The notes beneath the pieces were generated by a model. It had not been told where the DNA came from. It saw only the letters and a list, made by a program, of their open reading frames with translations, and searched no databases. The position numbers were made by a program, and so were the translations under genes. Positions 9,483-17,497 of a DNA stretch of 58,850 nt are shown here, in pieces. Origin of the DNA: WGAL01 sp964570865 (GTDB taxonomy: Bacteria; Bacteroidota; Ignavibacteria; Ignavibacteriales; Melioribacteraceae); assembly GCA_964570865.1 (NCBI GenBank), contig CAZMZM010000008.1, positions 1-58,850 on the forward strand, written 5' to 3'. Positions within the stretch are counted from its first letter, which is position 1, and every line of letters begins with the position of its first letter.

Positions 9483-10666
9483 TAAATAACATTCTCATAT
9501 TCATATAAATTTACTCCCTCAACCACACGCGAAATAAGTCCGCTTTCCGAAGGCATATCAGGCTTTAGTCCGAGAGCAACCGATTTATGAAAGCCCAATA
9601 TCTGTGCAGGCAATACAACAACCGGAGCCAGAAACTCTTCCGCTATTTTTTCATTATTAGTTTCGTTTAGAACTATTTTCAAATCGGTATTAACTTCGGG
9701 AATATTATGTTCCATAATCCCTATTTGAAACATCGCCGTTTTTCCGGTAACTATGGTCTTGGATAAATCGATTTCATATTTTTGTGAATATTCATTGTTC
9801 GAGAAAATATAAGAAATAAGGGCTTCACTATTCATCACAGCTTTTGGCCCGTGACGAAAACCCAAAAAGGAATCGTATTTACAAATCACTTTTCCATCGG
9901 TTAACTCTTGTAGTTTTAAATGCTGTTCACGCGCTACTCCGCTAAAAAATCCCGAACCTAGAAAAACAGCTCGGTTGAATTCCCTACTTGCTATTTCTTT
10001 TAATCTATCATTATATTTATTTAATATAACTTTACCGTATTCAATCATCATCTCAACATTTTTATCCATACTTTCCAAATTATCAATAAACGGTAAAAGC
10101 AAACCTGTCAGCAGCATCGAAGAAAAACTACCTGTCATTGCTAAACTTTTATCATTAGCTTCAGGAGGAAGAAGAAAAAGAAAATTATTTTCCGATGAAG
10201 CTGTCATCTTGGCTAAACGCCCTTCTTCGTTACAAGTAATAACCAAATGAAAAATATTATTACACGTTTTATTTGACAGTTCAACCGCCTTAACACTTTC
10301 CGGACTATTTCCGGATCTCGCAAATGAAATTAATAATGTCGGTTTACTTTTAATAAAATAGTAGTTGGGATGCGTAACTAAATCGGTTGTAGGTATTGAG
10401 CGGGTAATAATTCCTGTGTTTTTGTTGAAAGAAGCCTGCAATACATCTCCGACAAAAGCAGATGTTCCTGCTCCGGTAAGGATTACATTAATATTCTTAG
10501 TAGAAAAAACTTTATCTAAAAATCGGGAAATATCTTTCCGCTTAGATTTTATCGCTAAAAAGGTTTTTCTCCAAAGTTCCGGCTGTCCGCTAATCTCTTT
10601 TGCCGTATTAATACCGCCGATTTCATACAGAAAGTTTTTGTCGGAATCCAAGTAAAGGGTTTTCAT
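9482..10666 (-). CDS. agaS: AgaS-type SIS-domain sugar-phosphate isomerase/deaminase
   Basis: 394 residues with two SIS domains. The first holds LTGAGTSAFVGDVLQ (about 61-75) and SFARSGNSPESV. The second holds FLGSGFFSGVAREQHLKLQE and FRHGPKAVMN. The last motif is characteristic of AgaS-like proteins, which convert galactosamine 6-phosphate to tagatose 6-phosphate (deaminating isomerase). First gene of the leftward operon: the ATG lies 30 nt downstream of the start predicted from a TTGACA-N17-TATATT promoter (10702-10730), with AAGAAG as a weak ribosome site. An aldose-ketose isomerase without deamination remains possible. Confidence 0.85.
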   Translation of the reverse strand: MKTLYLDSDKNFLYEIGGINTAKEISGQPELWRKTFLAIKSKRKDISRFLDKVFSTKNINVILTGAGTSAFVGDVLQASFNKNTGIITRSIPTTDLVTHPNYYFIKSKPTLLISFARSGNSPESVKAVELSNKTCNNIFHLVITCNEEGRLAKMTASSENNFLFLLPPEANDKSLAMTGSFSSMLLTGLLLPFIDNLESMDKNVEMMIEYGKVILNKYNDRLKEIASREFNRAVFLGSGFFSGVAREQHLKLQELTDGKVICKYDSFLGFRHGPKAVMNSEALISYIFSNNEYSQKYEIDLSKTIVTGKTAMFQIGIMEHNIPEVNTDLKIVLNETNNEKIAEEFLAPVVVLPAQILGFHKSVALGLKPDMPSESGLISRVVEGVNLYEYENVI

Positions 10667-10701
10667 ATAATATATTTCTTCTTTTATTTCTTTATGATTT
10701 A

Positions 10702-10730
10702 AATATAGAAAATTTATTTTTCCTTGTCAA
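10702..10730 (-). promoter_or_regulatory. Sigma70-like promoter of the agaS operon
   Basis: On the minus strand: TTGACA (10730-10725), a 17-base spacer, then TATATT (10707-10702). Five or six of six positions match at each box with ideal spacing. The predicted start is near 10695, about 30 bases before the agaS ATG. The upstream CTTTCGTTT copy ends 5 bases from the -35 box, so a bound regulator would touch polymerase. Confidence 0.7.
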
Positions 10731-10734
10731 GCAG

Positions 10735-10745
10735 CTTTCGTTTCC
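10735..10745 (+). promoter_or_regulatory. Putative AgaR operator, copy 1 (CTTTCGTTTCC)
   Basis: CTTTCGTTT is repeated in the same orientation at 10808. TTTCGTTT-type cores are known for DeoR-family sugar regulators of the AgaR kind. It lies directly upstream of the agaS -35 box, in the only intergenic region shared by the two divergent arms. Assignment to the adjacent regulator is inference. Confidence 0.5.
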
Positions 10746-10807
10746 TTATTATATTATTTTTTAAGACAGATAATTCCCCCGTAATAGTAATTTTTTTCAC
10801 AATTTCA

Positions 10808-10818
10808 CTTTCGTTTTC
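10808..10818 (+). promoter_or_regulatory. Putative AgaR operator, copy 2 (CTTTCGTTTTC)
   Basis: Second direct copy, 73 bases from the first (close to seven helical turns) and 54 bases before the regulator's ATG, so it is placed to control the rightward arm. Matching face and orientation favour cooperative or looped binding. Confidence 0.5.
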
Positions 10819-10858
10819 TTTTGAATTATTTTTTTATTATTTTGTTTTGTTAAAAATT

Positions 10859-10865
10859 GAAAGGA
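10859..10865 (+). promoter_or_regulatory. Ribosome binding site fixing the agaR start
   Basis: GAAAGGA with a 6-base spacer to ATG 10872. A TTG at 10857 opens the same frame but overlaps this Shine-Dalgarno and would add five non-conserved residues, so ATG 10872 is preferred. Confidence 0.65.
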
Positions 10866-10871
10866 TTAATA

Positions 10872-11666
10872 ATGTCTATCAATATCAGCGAAACTCCTTC
10901 TAACGATTTAACAATCGACAGAAGAGCTAAAATTTTGGAAATACTTGAAGCTAACGGACAAGTAAAAGTACCGGAGTTAAGCGCACTATTTAATGTAAGC
11001 GATGTTACAATCAGAAATGATCTGGAACAACTTGAACAAAAAAATTTACTTATTCGCACAAGAGGCGGAGCTTTAAAAATTCAGCGGGTAGGCGTTGATT
11101 ATAATTTAAATTTAAAACGCGCCAAATACAGATCTGAAAAAGAAAGGATTGGAGCGAGAGCCGCAAAAATGATTAAAGACGGCGAAACTATAATTCTGGA
11201 TTCCGGGACAACTACAATGGAAATCGCAAAAAATCTTATCGGATTTCATAATCTAACGGTTATTACTAACGCATTAAATATAGCAGGTATGCTGCTTGAT
11301 AATCCGGATATAAAAGTAATTGTACTTGGCGGCACATTGCGGCGCAATTCGTTGTCGTTAATCGGAGCCATAGCGGAATCGAGCATGATGAATTATTATT
11401 GCGATAAAGTTTTTCTCGGCGTTGACGGAATTGATTCGCAGCACGGCGTATCAACTCCTAATCCGGAAGAAGCAAAATTAAATCAGCTGATGATTGAAAA
11501 TTCGAAGGAAGTTGTGATAGTTACCGATTCGAGCAAATTTCTGAAACGGAGTTTTGTGTTAATTTCCGGTATGGATAAAATTGACACTATTGTAACCGAC
11601 AAAAAAATTCCGGATGACGAACATAAAAAACTCCTGAATCTCGGCAAAAAAGTAATTGTAGTTTAA
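10872..11666 (+). CDS. agaR: DeoR-family transcriptional regulator, AgaR-like
   Basis: 264 residues from ATG 10872. The N-terminal winged helix-turn-helix is the DeoR type: RRAKILEILEANGQVKV, then LFNVSDVTIRNDLEQLE, then RTRGGAL. The C-terminal half is the DeoRC sensor domain, related to phosphosugar isomerases: DSGTTTMEIAKNL, TNALNIA, GVDGIDSQHGVSTPNPEEA and VTDSSKF. Such proteins usually repress sugar operons and are released by a sugar phosphate. It is the first gene of the rightward arm, diverging from agaS, and lies downstream of two CTTTCGTTT repeats, so autoregulation and control of both arms are likely. Confidence 0.9.
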   Translation: MSINISETPSNDLTIDRRAKILEILEANGQVKVPELSALFNVSDVTIRNDLEQLEQKNLLIRTRGGALKIQRVGVDYNLNLKRAKYRSEKERIGARAAKMIKDGETIILDSGTTTMEIAKNLIGFHNLTVITNALNIAGMLLDNPDIKVIVLGGTLRRNSLSLIGAIAESSMMNYYCDKVFLGVDGIDSQHGVSTPNPEEAKLNQLMIENSKEVVIVTDSSKFLKRSFVLISGMDKIDTIVTDKKIPDDEHKKLLNLGKKVIVV

Positions 11667-11686
11667 TTAATTATTAAGGCTCTTAT

Positions 11687-14410
11687 ATGTTTTCTGTTCG
11701 TAAAGTTTTCCGTTTTTCGGCTCTGCTTCTATTTTTTTTAGCATCCGCAGCAAAAGCAAATATTTCAAATGACACTATTAAAATTGAAAATAGTAAAATC
11801 TACTTTTCGCTTAACATCCGAAATTCCAAACTTGTCTCGGAAACCTTCGGAATAAAAAAGAGTTGGGCAAAAAAAAATTACGGCAATACTTTTAAGATAA
11901 CTTCAAACGCCGATTTTTCATTAGACATTTTCTGGACGTACTGGTATGCACCCGACAAAACTGATAACTCCGATTTACAACTTTATCTTGATAAAGACTC
12001 ATTTAACGTAACCGGTAAATTCTCAAAACTCCGTAATGACGGAAGTCAGATAATTTCGGTAAACCTTAAAAGCTCCGAATACAATTTCATTGTAAAAATA
12101 GAATACTTGCTACTTAGAGATACCTACTTTATTAAGAAGAAAATAACCGTTTACGATCCCGAATACGGGACTCATTTTTTGCAGAAAATTCATACTTACA
12201 ATTCTTCTTTTTTCGGTATTGCAACGGTAATAAAATCGGGCGGATACGGACAGCCGGCAGCTTTTTCAACAATAAACAAAGGAGGTGGATTTGTTGGAGT
12301 TGAATATCCCACTTCAACCAATCAAATCGAAAAGAAAGGAGATTCGTTTAGAATAAACACAATTGAGACTATCGCAAAAAAAATCACTTCGCAAGGGGTT
12401 GAAGGAAGCTGGACGACTATAGGACTTACGCCTTGTGATAATGTAAAATTCTGGTTTATGAAATATCTCGATAACATACGTGCGGCAAAATTGCAGCCTT
12501 ACACTCTCTACAATAGTTGGTACGATTTACGCTCTGTTGATTATCCGAAAGTACCTTCAAAATATTGGATGAACGAAAAAAACGTAAACAGAATAATCTC
12601 CGAAATAAAAAAGAATTTTATCGACGATCACGGAATAAGTATTAACGCTTTTGTGCTTGACGACGGATGGGATATTTATGAAAGCGACTGGAAACTACGA
12701 ACTAAACAATTCCCGCACGGGATGAAACCGATCTCCAAAGAACTTAAGCAAATCGGATCAACGCTCGGTTTATGGTTTGGCCCGACCGGCGGTTATTCGT
12801 TCAGACTAAAAAGAATAAACTGGATGCGCAATCACGGATACGAAGTTGTAGGGACAAAAGGGGAATGGCAGCCGATGCTTTGTATTGCAGGCAAAAATTA
12901 CAAAAAATTGTTCAAAAAAAGAGTTACGGACTTTGTAAAAAATGACGCGGTAGGCTATTATAAATGGGACGGAATACAGTTTTCGTGCAGTGAAACCGAC
13001 CACGGACACCCGATCGGAGAATATTCCCGTCGTGCCGTTATGGAAAGTGTAGCCTCAATTTGCGATACGGTACGCAAACTAAATCCGGATATTTTCCTTA
13101 ATATCACATCCGGAACTTGGCTTAGTCCGTGGTGGATAAAATATGCAAACACGATTTGGATGCAAGGGGGTGATTACGGATACTCCGACGTTCCGTCTAT
13201 AAGCCGCCGCGACCGTGCAATTACTTATCGCGATATAACGCTTTACAATGATTTTACCAAGTACGACAAGTGGTTCCCAATTTCAAATTTGATGACTCAC
13301 GGAATCATTAAAGGTAAACTCCAGCTTCTCGGAAAATCCGAGCCTTTGGATAAGTTTACCGATAACGCTGTTCTCTATTTTGCGCGCGGCGTTGCCATGT
13401 ACGAATTTTACATTTCTCCCGATATTCTATCTCCCGACGAATGGAACGCTTTGGCAAAATCATTAAAATGGGGAAAAGCTAATTTTAATATATTAATGCA
13501 AACAGATATGATTGGGGGCGATCCGAGTAAAGCGGAAACTTACGGTTACACTCACTTCAAAGGGGATAGCGCTATTGTTGCGGTTCGTAATCCGAAAATC
13601 GGTTCAGGTTCAATATCGTTTGTTTTGTCTGATAGAAACGGAATGAATAGAAACGCATCTGATTTGGTATTGGAACAAATTTACCCGAGAAATATTATTT
13701 CATCGAAATTATATAAAACCGGCGATAAAATTACAATAAACTTAAGCGGTTTTGAAACTGCAATTTACAGATTGTATCCACTGAAAAATTCCAATAAACC
13801 GCTTATTTCAAATGTAGATTATGTTGACGTTTCGGCTAATCGGTATAAATTGCAGCCTGTAAGCAAAGATATTTCAATCCTAAATCCGCAAAAAATAATA
13901 TCCATAAATTACGACGGGAAAGAAATCGGCCCATCCCGGCTTATTTCCCAATTAAAATTAATGAAACAACAAATATCTTCTTCGTTTAATTTAACGGTTA
14001 ATGACAATAAGCATTATCAAATTAATTACAATTTCGGTGCTGAAATAAAATCAGCCCAATTGGGTTTGTTAATAAAGCCGGATACTTCATCCGAACCACA
14101 AAGTTTACCAACGCTTAATTATTTTATCAATGATAAAAATCAGGAAGTAACTTCCGAAACAGAAAAAAACAAATGGCGATGGGATATTGTTACATTAAAT
14201 TCATCCGAAGGAAAAGTTAATATCACAAGTACGAGTGATGACGGTTTTAAAGGAACGATAGAGATTTTCCTCTTTTCTTTCGAGAAATTATCACTTAATA
14301 ACTTTGCTATAGATACGAAAGAAAATTTTACTGAAATTCTTCCTCCTCGTCCAAGCGGAAAAGAAATTATTAAAACAACCCGAAAAATCGGGGTTATCAC
14401 ACTTAACTAA
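11687..14410 (+). CDS. Exported clan GH-D (GH36/GH27-like) glycosidase
   Basis: 907 residues. The signal peptide ends near ASAAKA (about residue 24) with no lipobox or T9SS tail, so it is probably periplasmic. A beta-sandwich N-terminal region precedes a TIM barrel containing VLDDGWD (about 324-330), as in GH27/GH36 alpha-galactosidases. YYKWDG carries the probable nucleophile D428. MQGGDYG (D496) is a possible acid/base, 68 residues later as expected for the clan. Residues about 690-907 form extra beta-rich domains. Context of an AgaS/tagatose pathway and a NahK-like kinase favours alpha-N-acetylgalactosaminidase or alpha-galactosidase. Exact family and linkage are not determinable here. It lies 20 bases after agaR. 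Confidence 0.78.
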   Translation: MFSVRKVFRFSALLLFFLASAAKANISNDTIKIENSKIYFSLNIRNSKLVSETFGIKKSWAKKNYGNTFKITSNADFSLDIFWTYWYAPDKTDNSDLQLYLDKDSFNVTGKFSKLRNDGSQIISVNLKSSEYNFIVKIEYLLLRDTYFIKKKITVYDPEYGTHFLQKIHTYNSSFFGIATVIKSGGYGQPAAFSTINKGGGFVGVEYPTSTNQIEKKGDSFRINTIETIAKKITSQGVEGSWTTIGLTPCDNVKFWFMKYLDNIRAAKLQPYTLYNSWYDLRSVDYPKVPSKYWMNEKNVNRIISEIKKNFIDDHGISINAFVLDDGWDIYESDWKLRTKQFPHGMKPISKELKQIGSTLGLWFGPTGGYSFRLKRINWMRNHGYEVVGTKGEWQPMLCIAGKNYKKLFKKRVTDFVKNDAVGYYKWDGIQFSCSETDHGHPIGEYSRRAVMESVASICDTVRKLNPDIFLNITSGTWLSPWWIKYANTIWMQGGDYGYSDVPSISRRDRAITYRDITLYNDFTKYDKWFPISNLMTHGIIKGKLQLLGKSEPLDKFTDNAVLYFARGVAMYEFYISPDILSPDEWNALAKSLKWGKANFNILMQTDMIGGDPSKAETYGYTHFKGDSAIVAVRNPKIGSGSISFVLSDRNGMNRNASDLVLEQIYPRNIISSKLYKTGDKITINLSGFETAIYRLYPLKNSNKPLISNVDYVDVSANRYKLQPVSKDISILNPQKIISINYDGKEIGPSRLISQLKLMKQQISSSFNLTVNDNKHYQINYNFGAEIKSAQLGLLIKPDTSSEPQSLPTLNYFINDKNQEVTSETEKNKWRWDIVTLNSSEGKVNITSTSDDGFKGTIEIFLFSFEKLSLNNFAIDTKENFTEILPPRPSGKEIIKTTRKIGVITLN

Positions 14411-14423
14411 ATTATTTGGAAAA

Positions 14424-15545
14424 ATGGAAAAATTTACTCAAAATGAACTAAAGCATATCGCTGAAAACTTTGCCGTTCCCGGTAAGTTCGTTTCCGGCAG
14501 AAAATTCGGGAACGGTCACATTAACGACTCTTTTCTTGTGGAATTTTCAAATTCGCACAAAAAAAAATATATACTCCGTAGAATTAATCACAATGTTTTT
14601 AAGAAACCGGAAATTGTTGTCAGCAATTCGATTACGGCAGTAAACCATATCAAACAAAAATTGATTAAAGAAGGCATTGCCAACTACGAGGAATATGTAT
14701 TAACATTTATTGAAACAAAGGAAAAGCAATATTACCATAAAGATATTAATGAAAACTATTGGTGTTTAACTCTTTTTTTTGAGGACTACTACACTGTAGA
14801 GTTTGTCAAAAACGCTTCGCAAGCATATTCCGCAGCCAAGGCATTCGGCAAATTTCAAAAGCAGCTTTCAGACGTTCCGCTTGATATGTTTAAGCCGACA
14901 ATTCCCGACTTTCACAATCTTGCCAAAAGAATGCTATCCTACTATGACGTTCTGGGGAAAAATCCAATGGAGCGTGCGCAGAACGCCGAGGATGAAATTA
15001 TTGCGATTAAGAATTTTTTATGGATTGCCGCCGATAATTCACGTTTAAAAACTAATTTTAATATCCCTACCCGCATAACACACAACGATACTAAAATTAA
15101 TAATGTTATGCTGCACAAAGAAACCAACGAAGGACTTTGCGTAATAGATTTGGATACGGTTATGCCCGGTACTGTCCTTTTCGATTTCGGAGATATGGTA
15201 CGTACTTCCACAAGTCCCGTAGCCGAAGATGAAAAAGACATTTCAAAAGTTACGATGCAAATTGATATTTTCGAAGCCCTCGTTAAAGGTTACATGTCAG
15301 AACTTAAACCTGAACTTACTCAGGACGAAGTATCCAACCTCGTCTTCGGAGCATATTTAATTGTGTTTGAACAGGCTGTCCGGTTTCTGACCGATTACCT
15401 TGCAGGAGATGTTTACTACAACATCGATTATCCAGAACATAATTTGGTAAGAACTAAAAACCAACTTGCCCTTTTGAAAAGCATTGATAAACAATCGTCC
15501 GAAATGAAAAAGATTGTGGATAGAATTGCGCTGTACGGGAAATAA
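14424..15545 (+). CDS. NahK-like N-acetylhexosamine/sugar kinase (APH fold)
   Basis: 373 residues of the aminoglycoside-phosphotransferase/choline-kinase fold. Visible: the nucleotide loop FGNGHINDSF, the catalytic loop THNDTKINNVML (H220, D222) and the metal-binding VIDLDTVMPG, then FDFGDMVR. This arrangement matches bifidobacterial N-acetylhexosamine 1-kinase (NahK), which makes GlcNAc- or GalNAc-1-phosphate. Here it sits 13 bases after the exported glycosidase, so it probably phosphorylates the released monosaccharide. Which hydroxyl is phosphorylated matters, because the rest of the pathway needs a 6-phosphate. Other small-molecule kinases of the fold are possible. Confidence 0.78.
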   Translation: MEKFTQNELKHIAENFAVPGKFVSGRKFGNGHINDSFLVEFSNSHKKKYILRRINHNVFKKPEIVVSNSITAVNHIKQKLIKEGIANYEEYVLTFIETKEKQYYHKDINENYWCLTLFFEDYYTVEFVKNASQAYSAAKAFGKFQKQLSDVPLDMFKPTIPDFHNLAKRMLSYYDVLGKNPMERAQNAEDEIIAIKNFLWIAADNSRLKTNFNIPTRITHNDTKINNVMLHKETNEGLCVIDLDTVMPGTVLFDFGDMVRTSTSPVAEDEKDISKVTMQIDIFEALVKGYMSELKPELTQDEVSNLVFGAYLIVFEQAVRFLTDYLAGDVYYNIDYPEHNLVRTKNQLALLKSIDKQSSEMKKIVDRIALYGK

Positions 15546-15644
15546 TATTCTGTTATTTTAATGAATCATAAAATTAAAAACAAATAGATTTACTTTTTAA
15601 ATAATCAAAATAAATAATATTTGTAACTAAATATTGAGAGATTT

Positions 15645-17120
15645 ATGAATTTAAGTACTGTTGATATTATTATCATTCTCGCTTATATACTTCTTGTATT
15701 TGCATCGGGAGTAATCGTAAAAAAATATATTAAAGGTATTGACGACTTTCTTGTTGCGGGCCGCTCGATGGGATTTTATCTCGGAATAATTTCCCTTATG
15801 TGTACTGAAATCGGGATGATTACTTACATCTATTACGCCGAGCTTGGTTACAAAGCCGGATTTGCAGCGCTTATTGTCGCCTTCCCTCCGGTTATCGCAT
15901 ATCTGTTTCTCGGTAAAACGGGGTTTGTAATTAAGCGTCTTCTTGAGATGAAAATTTCCACAATTCCGGAATATTTTTCACGCCGTTATACAAAAGGAGT
16001 ACGTTTTTATATCGGCATTATTATGGCAATAGGCGGAATACTTAACTTCGGGGTCTTTCCCGGAGTTGAAGCGAATTTTATTAATATCGTAACAGGTATT
16101 CCTCACCATTACATTCTTGTTACAATGGTTGTTATGCTTACCATTGTGCTTCTTTACACACTTGTCGGGGGAATGGTTTCGGTAATTGTAACAAACTACA
16201 TCCAGTATGCGCTCCTAAGTTTCGGGATGGTTTTTATTACGGTTTACGGATTGTTTGATATTGGCTGGGATAATATTGTTTCGGCGGTTTCAACAAACCT
16301 AGGAGAAAAAGGAATGAACCCGTTTTTCCCCGATGTTTTCACAGGTCAGTTCGGAATCGGATTTTTCATATGGCAGCTTTTGCTCTGGATTGCTCTGCTT
16401 GTCGGTTGGCAAGCAATTTCGATGAGGTTGTTTTCGTCCAAAGATGTTAAAACCGGACAGAAAATTTACAGATGGTCGGGATTGCTTTTTCTGTCGCGAG
16501 CAATCATGCCGGTGTTTTGGGGAATAATGGCGCTTGCCGTTTTAGGCGGAAAAGTAAACTCTCTTGATGCGCTTCCTCTTTTTGTACTTAAAGTTGTCCC
16601 TTCCGGAATACTCGGACTAATATTTGCCGCTTTGCTTGCCGCTTCGATGTCAACTTACGCCAGCTACTTACTCAGTTGGAGTTCAGTCGTATCACAGGAC
16701 ATAATCGCATCTATAATTAAATTCGTAACCGGTAAAGAATCAGGATCCAAAACCCAATTACTAATAAGCAGAATAACAATGGCGGGAGTTATGATTTTTA
16801 TTATTTGGTGGTCGCTTTTCCACAAGATGGAAGGTTACCTATACTTCTACTTAAACATGACAGGAATGTTATTTATACCCGGCGTATTAACATGCGTGGC
16901 TTTAGGAATTTATTGGAAAAAAGCTTCAACTCTCGGAGCTTATCTTGCAATAACTTTCGGCGCTATTCCTCCGATGCTTTATTTGATCTGGCCTCTCGAA
17001 GTTAAGGAATATGCTTCGGCAATAGGCTGGGGAGGATTTATTGTTTCACTTCTCGGAATGTTAATCGGTTCATGGATTCAAAACTCGTTAAACGGAAAAA
17101 AGATTGAGGAGACTGTATAA
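15645..17120 (+). CDS. Sodium:solute symporter (SSS family)
   Basis: 491 residues, about thirteen transmembrane segments. The N-terminus has the family pattern VDIIIILAYILLVFASG, then DDFLVAGRSMGFYLG and LMCTEIGMITY. GGMVSVIVTNYIQYALL and AALLAASMSTYASYLLSWSS are typical core and Na2-site segments. It probably imports the sugar released by the glycosidase, driven by Na+. The TAA stop overlaps the ATG of a 49-residue peptide (TAATG). A 99-base AT-rich gap separates it from the kinase, leaving room for its own promoter. Confidence 0.88.
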   Translation: MNLSTVDIIIILAYILLVFASGVIVKKYIKGIDDFLVAGRSMGFYLGIISLMCTEIGMITYIYYAELGYKAGFAALIVAFPPVIAYLFLGKTGFVIKRLLEMKISTIPEYFSRRYTKGVRFYIGIIMAIGGILNFGVFPGVEANFINIVTGIPHHYILVTMVVMLTIVLLYTLVGGMVSVIVTNYIQYALLSFGMVFITVYGLFDIGWDNIVSAVSTNLGEKGMNPFFPDVFTGQFGIGFFIWQLLLWIALLVGWQAISMRLFSSKDVKTGQKIYRWSGLLFLSRAIMPVFWGIMALAVLGGKVNSLDALPLFVLKVVPSGILGLIFAALLAASMSTYASYLLSWSSVVSQDIIASIIKFVTGKESGSKTQLLISRITMAGVMIFIIWWSLFHKMEGYLYFYLNMTGMLFIPGVLTCVALGIYWKKASTLGAYLAITFGAIPPMLYLIWPLEVKEYASAIGWGGFIVSLLGMLIGSWIQNSLNGKKIEETV

Positions 17121-17269
17121 TGAAAGGATGGGAAATTTTTTGGCTGATTGTTATTATTTTTTCGGTACTCTCTTTTACCTATATTTCTGTTGCGGCTTTA
17201 ATCAAAGGGATTCCGGAATTAAAATCGATGTTCACAAAGATTGATTCGGAAGAAGAAATATCAGACTAA
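17120..17269 (+). CDS. Small single-pass membrane peptide coupled to the SSS symporter
   Basis: 49 residues beginning MKGWEIFWLIVIIFSVLS. One transmembrane helix (about residues 6-28) is followed by a short tail rich in acidic residues (KIDSEEEISD). The ATG overlaps the symporter stop, so translation is coupled. Small accessory subunits encoded directly after SSS transporters are known in other bacteria, and this fits in size, topology and placement. A role in stabilising or regulating the transporter is inference. Too short for many gene finders. Confidence 0.7.
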   Translation: MKGWEIFWLIVIIFSVLSFTYISVAALIKGIPELKSMFTKIDSEEEISD

Positions 17270-17392
17270 TTTCTTACGGCGGCATTATCGGGAACTTATA
17301 ATAAACTCGGTAAACAGCAATGACTTGACAAAAATCAATAGTCATTAAGAATTATTTTCCGCCAATGCGTGTTAAGATGAAAGTATTACGGG

Positions 17393-17423
17393 ATTGTTTG
17401 ATAATTTCATAATTACAAACAAT
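17393..17423. terminator. Possible hairpin between convergent genes
   Basis: ATTGTTTG (17393-17400) pairs with CAAACAAT (17416-17423) around an AT-rich loop that can pair further through AATT. It lies between the rightward symporter pair and the leftward beta-propeller gene. Neither side has a clear T tract, so terminator function is uncertain. The rest of 17270-17497 shows no gene. Confidence 0.3.
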
Positions 17424-17497
17424 AAACTTGCAATGAATGTGGAAATCTCCGGTATTTTTACTAACCCGTCAAAATACTTCCCTCCGAGTTTTTCCGC

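Noticed and set aside
10857..10871. TTG start for agaR
   Set aside because: It overlaps the Shine-Dalgarno GAAAGGA; ATG 10872 is better placed and gives a normal DeoR N-terminus.
17325..17353. Rightward promoter (TTGACA at 17325)
   Set aside because: No acceptable -10 box at 16-18 bases and no rightward gene follows.
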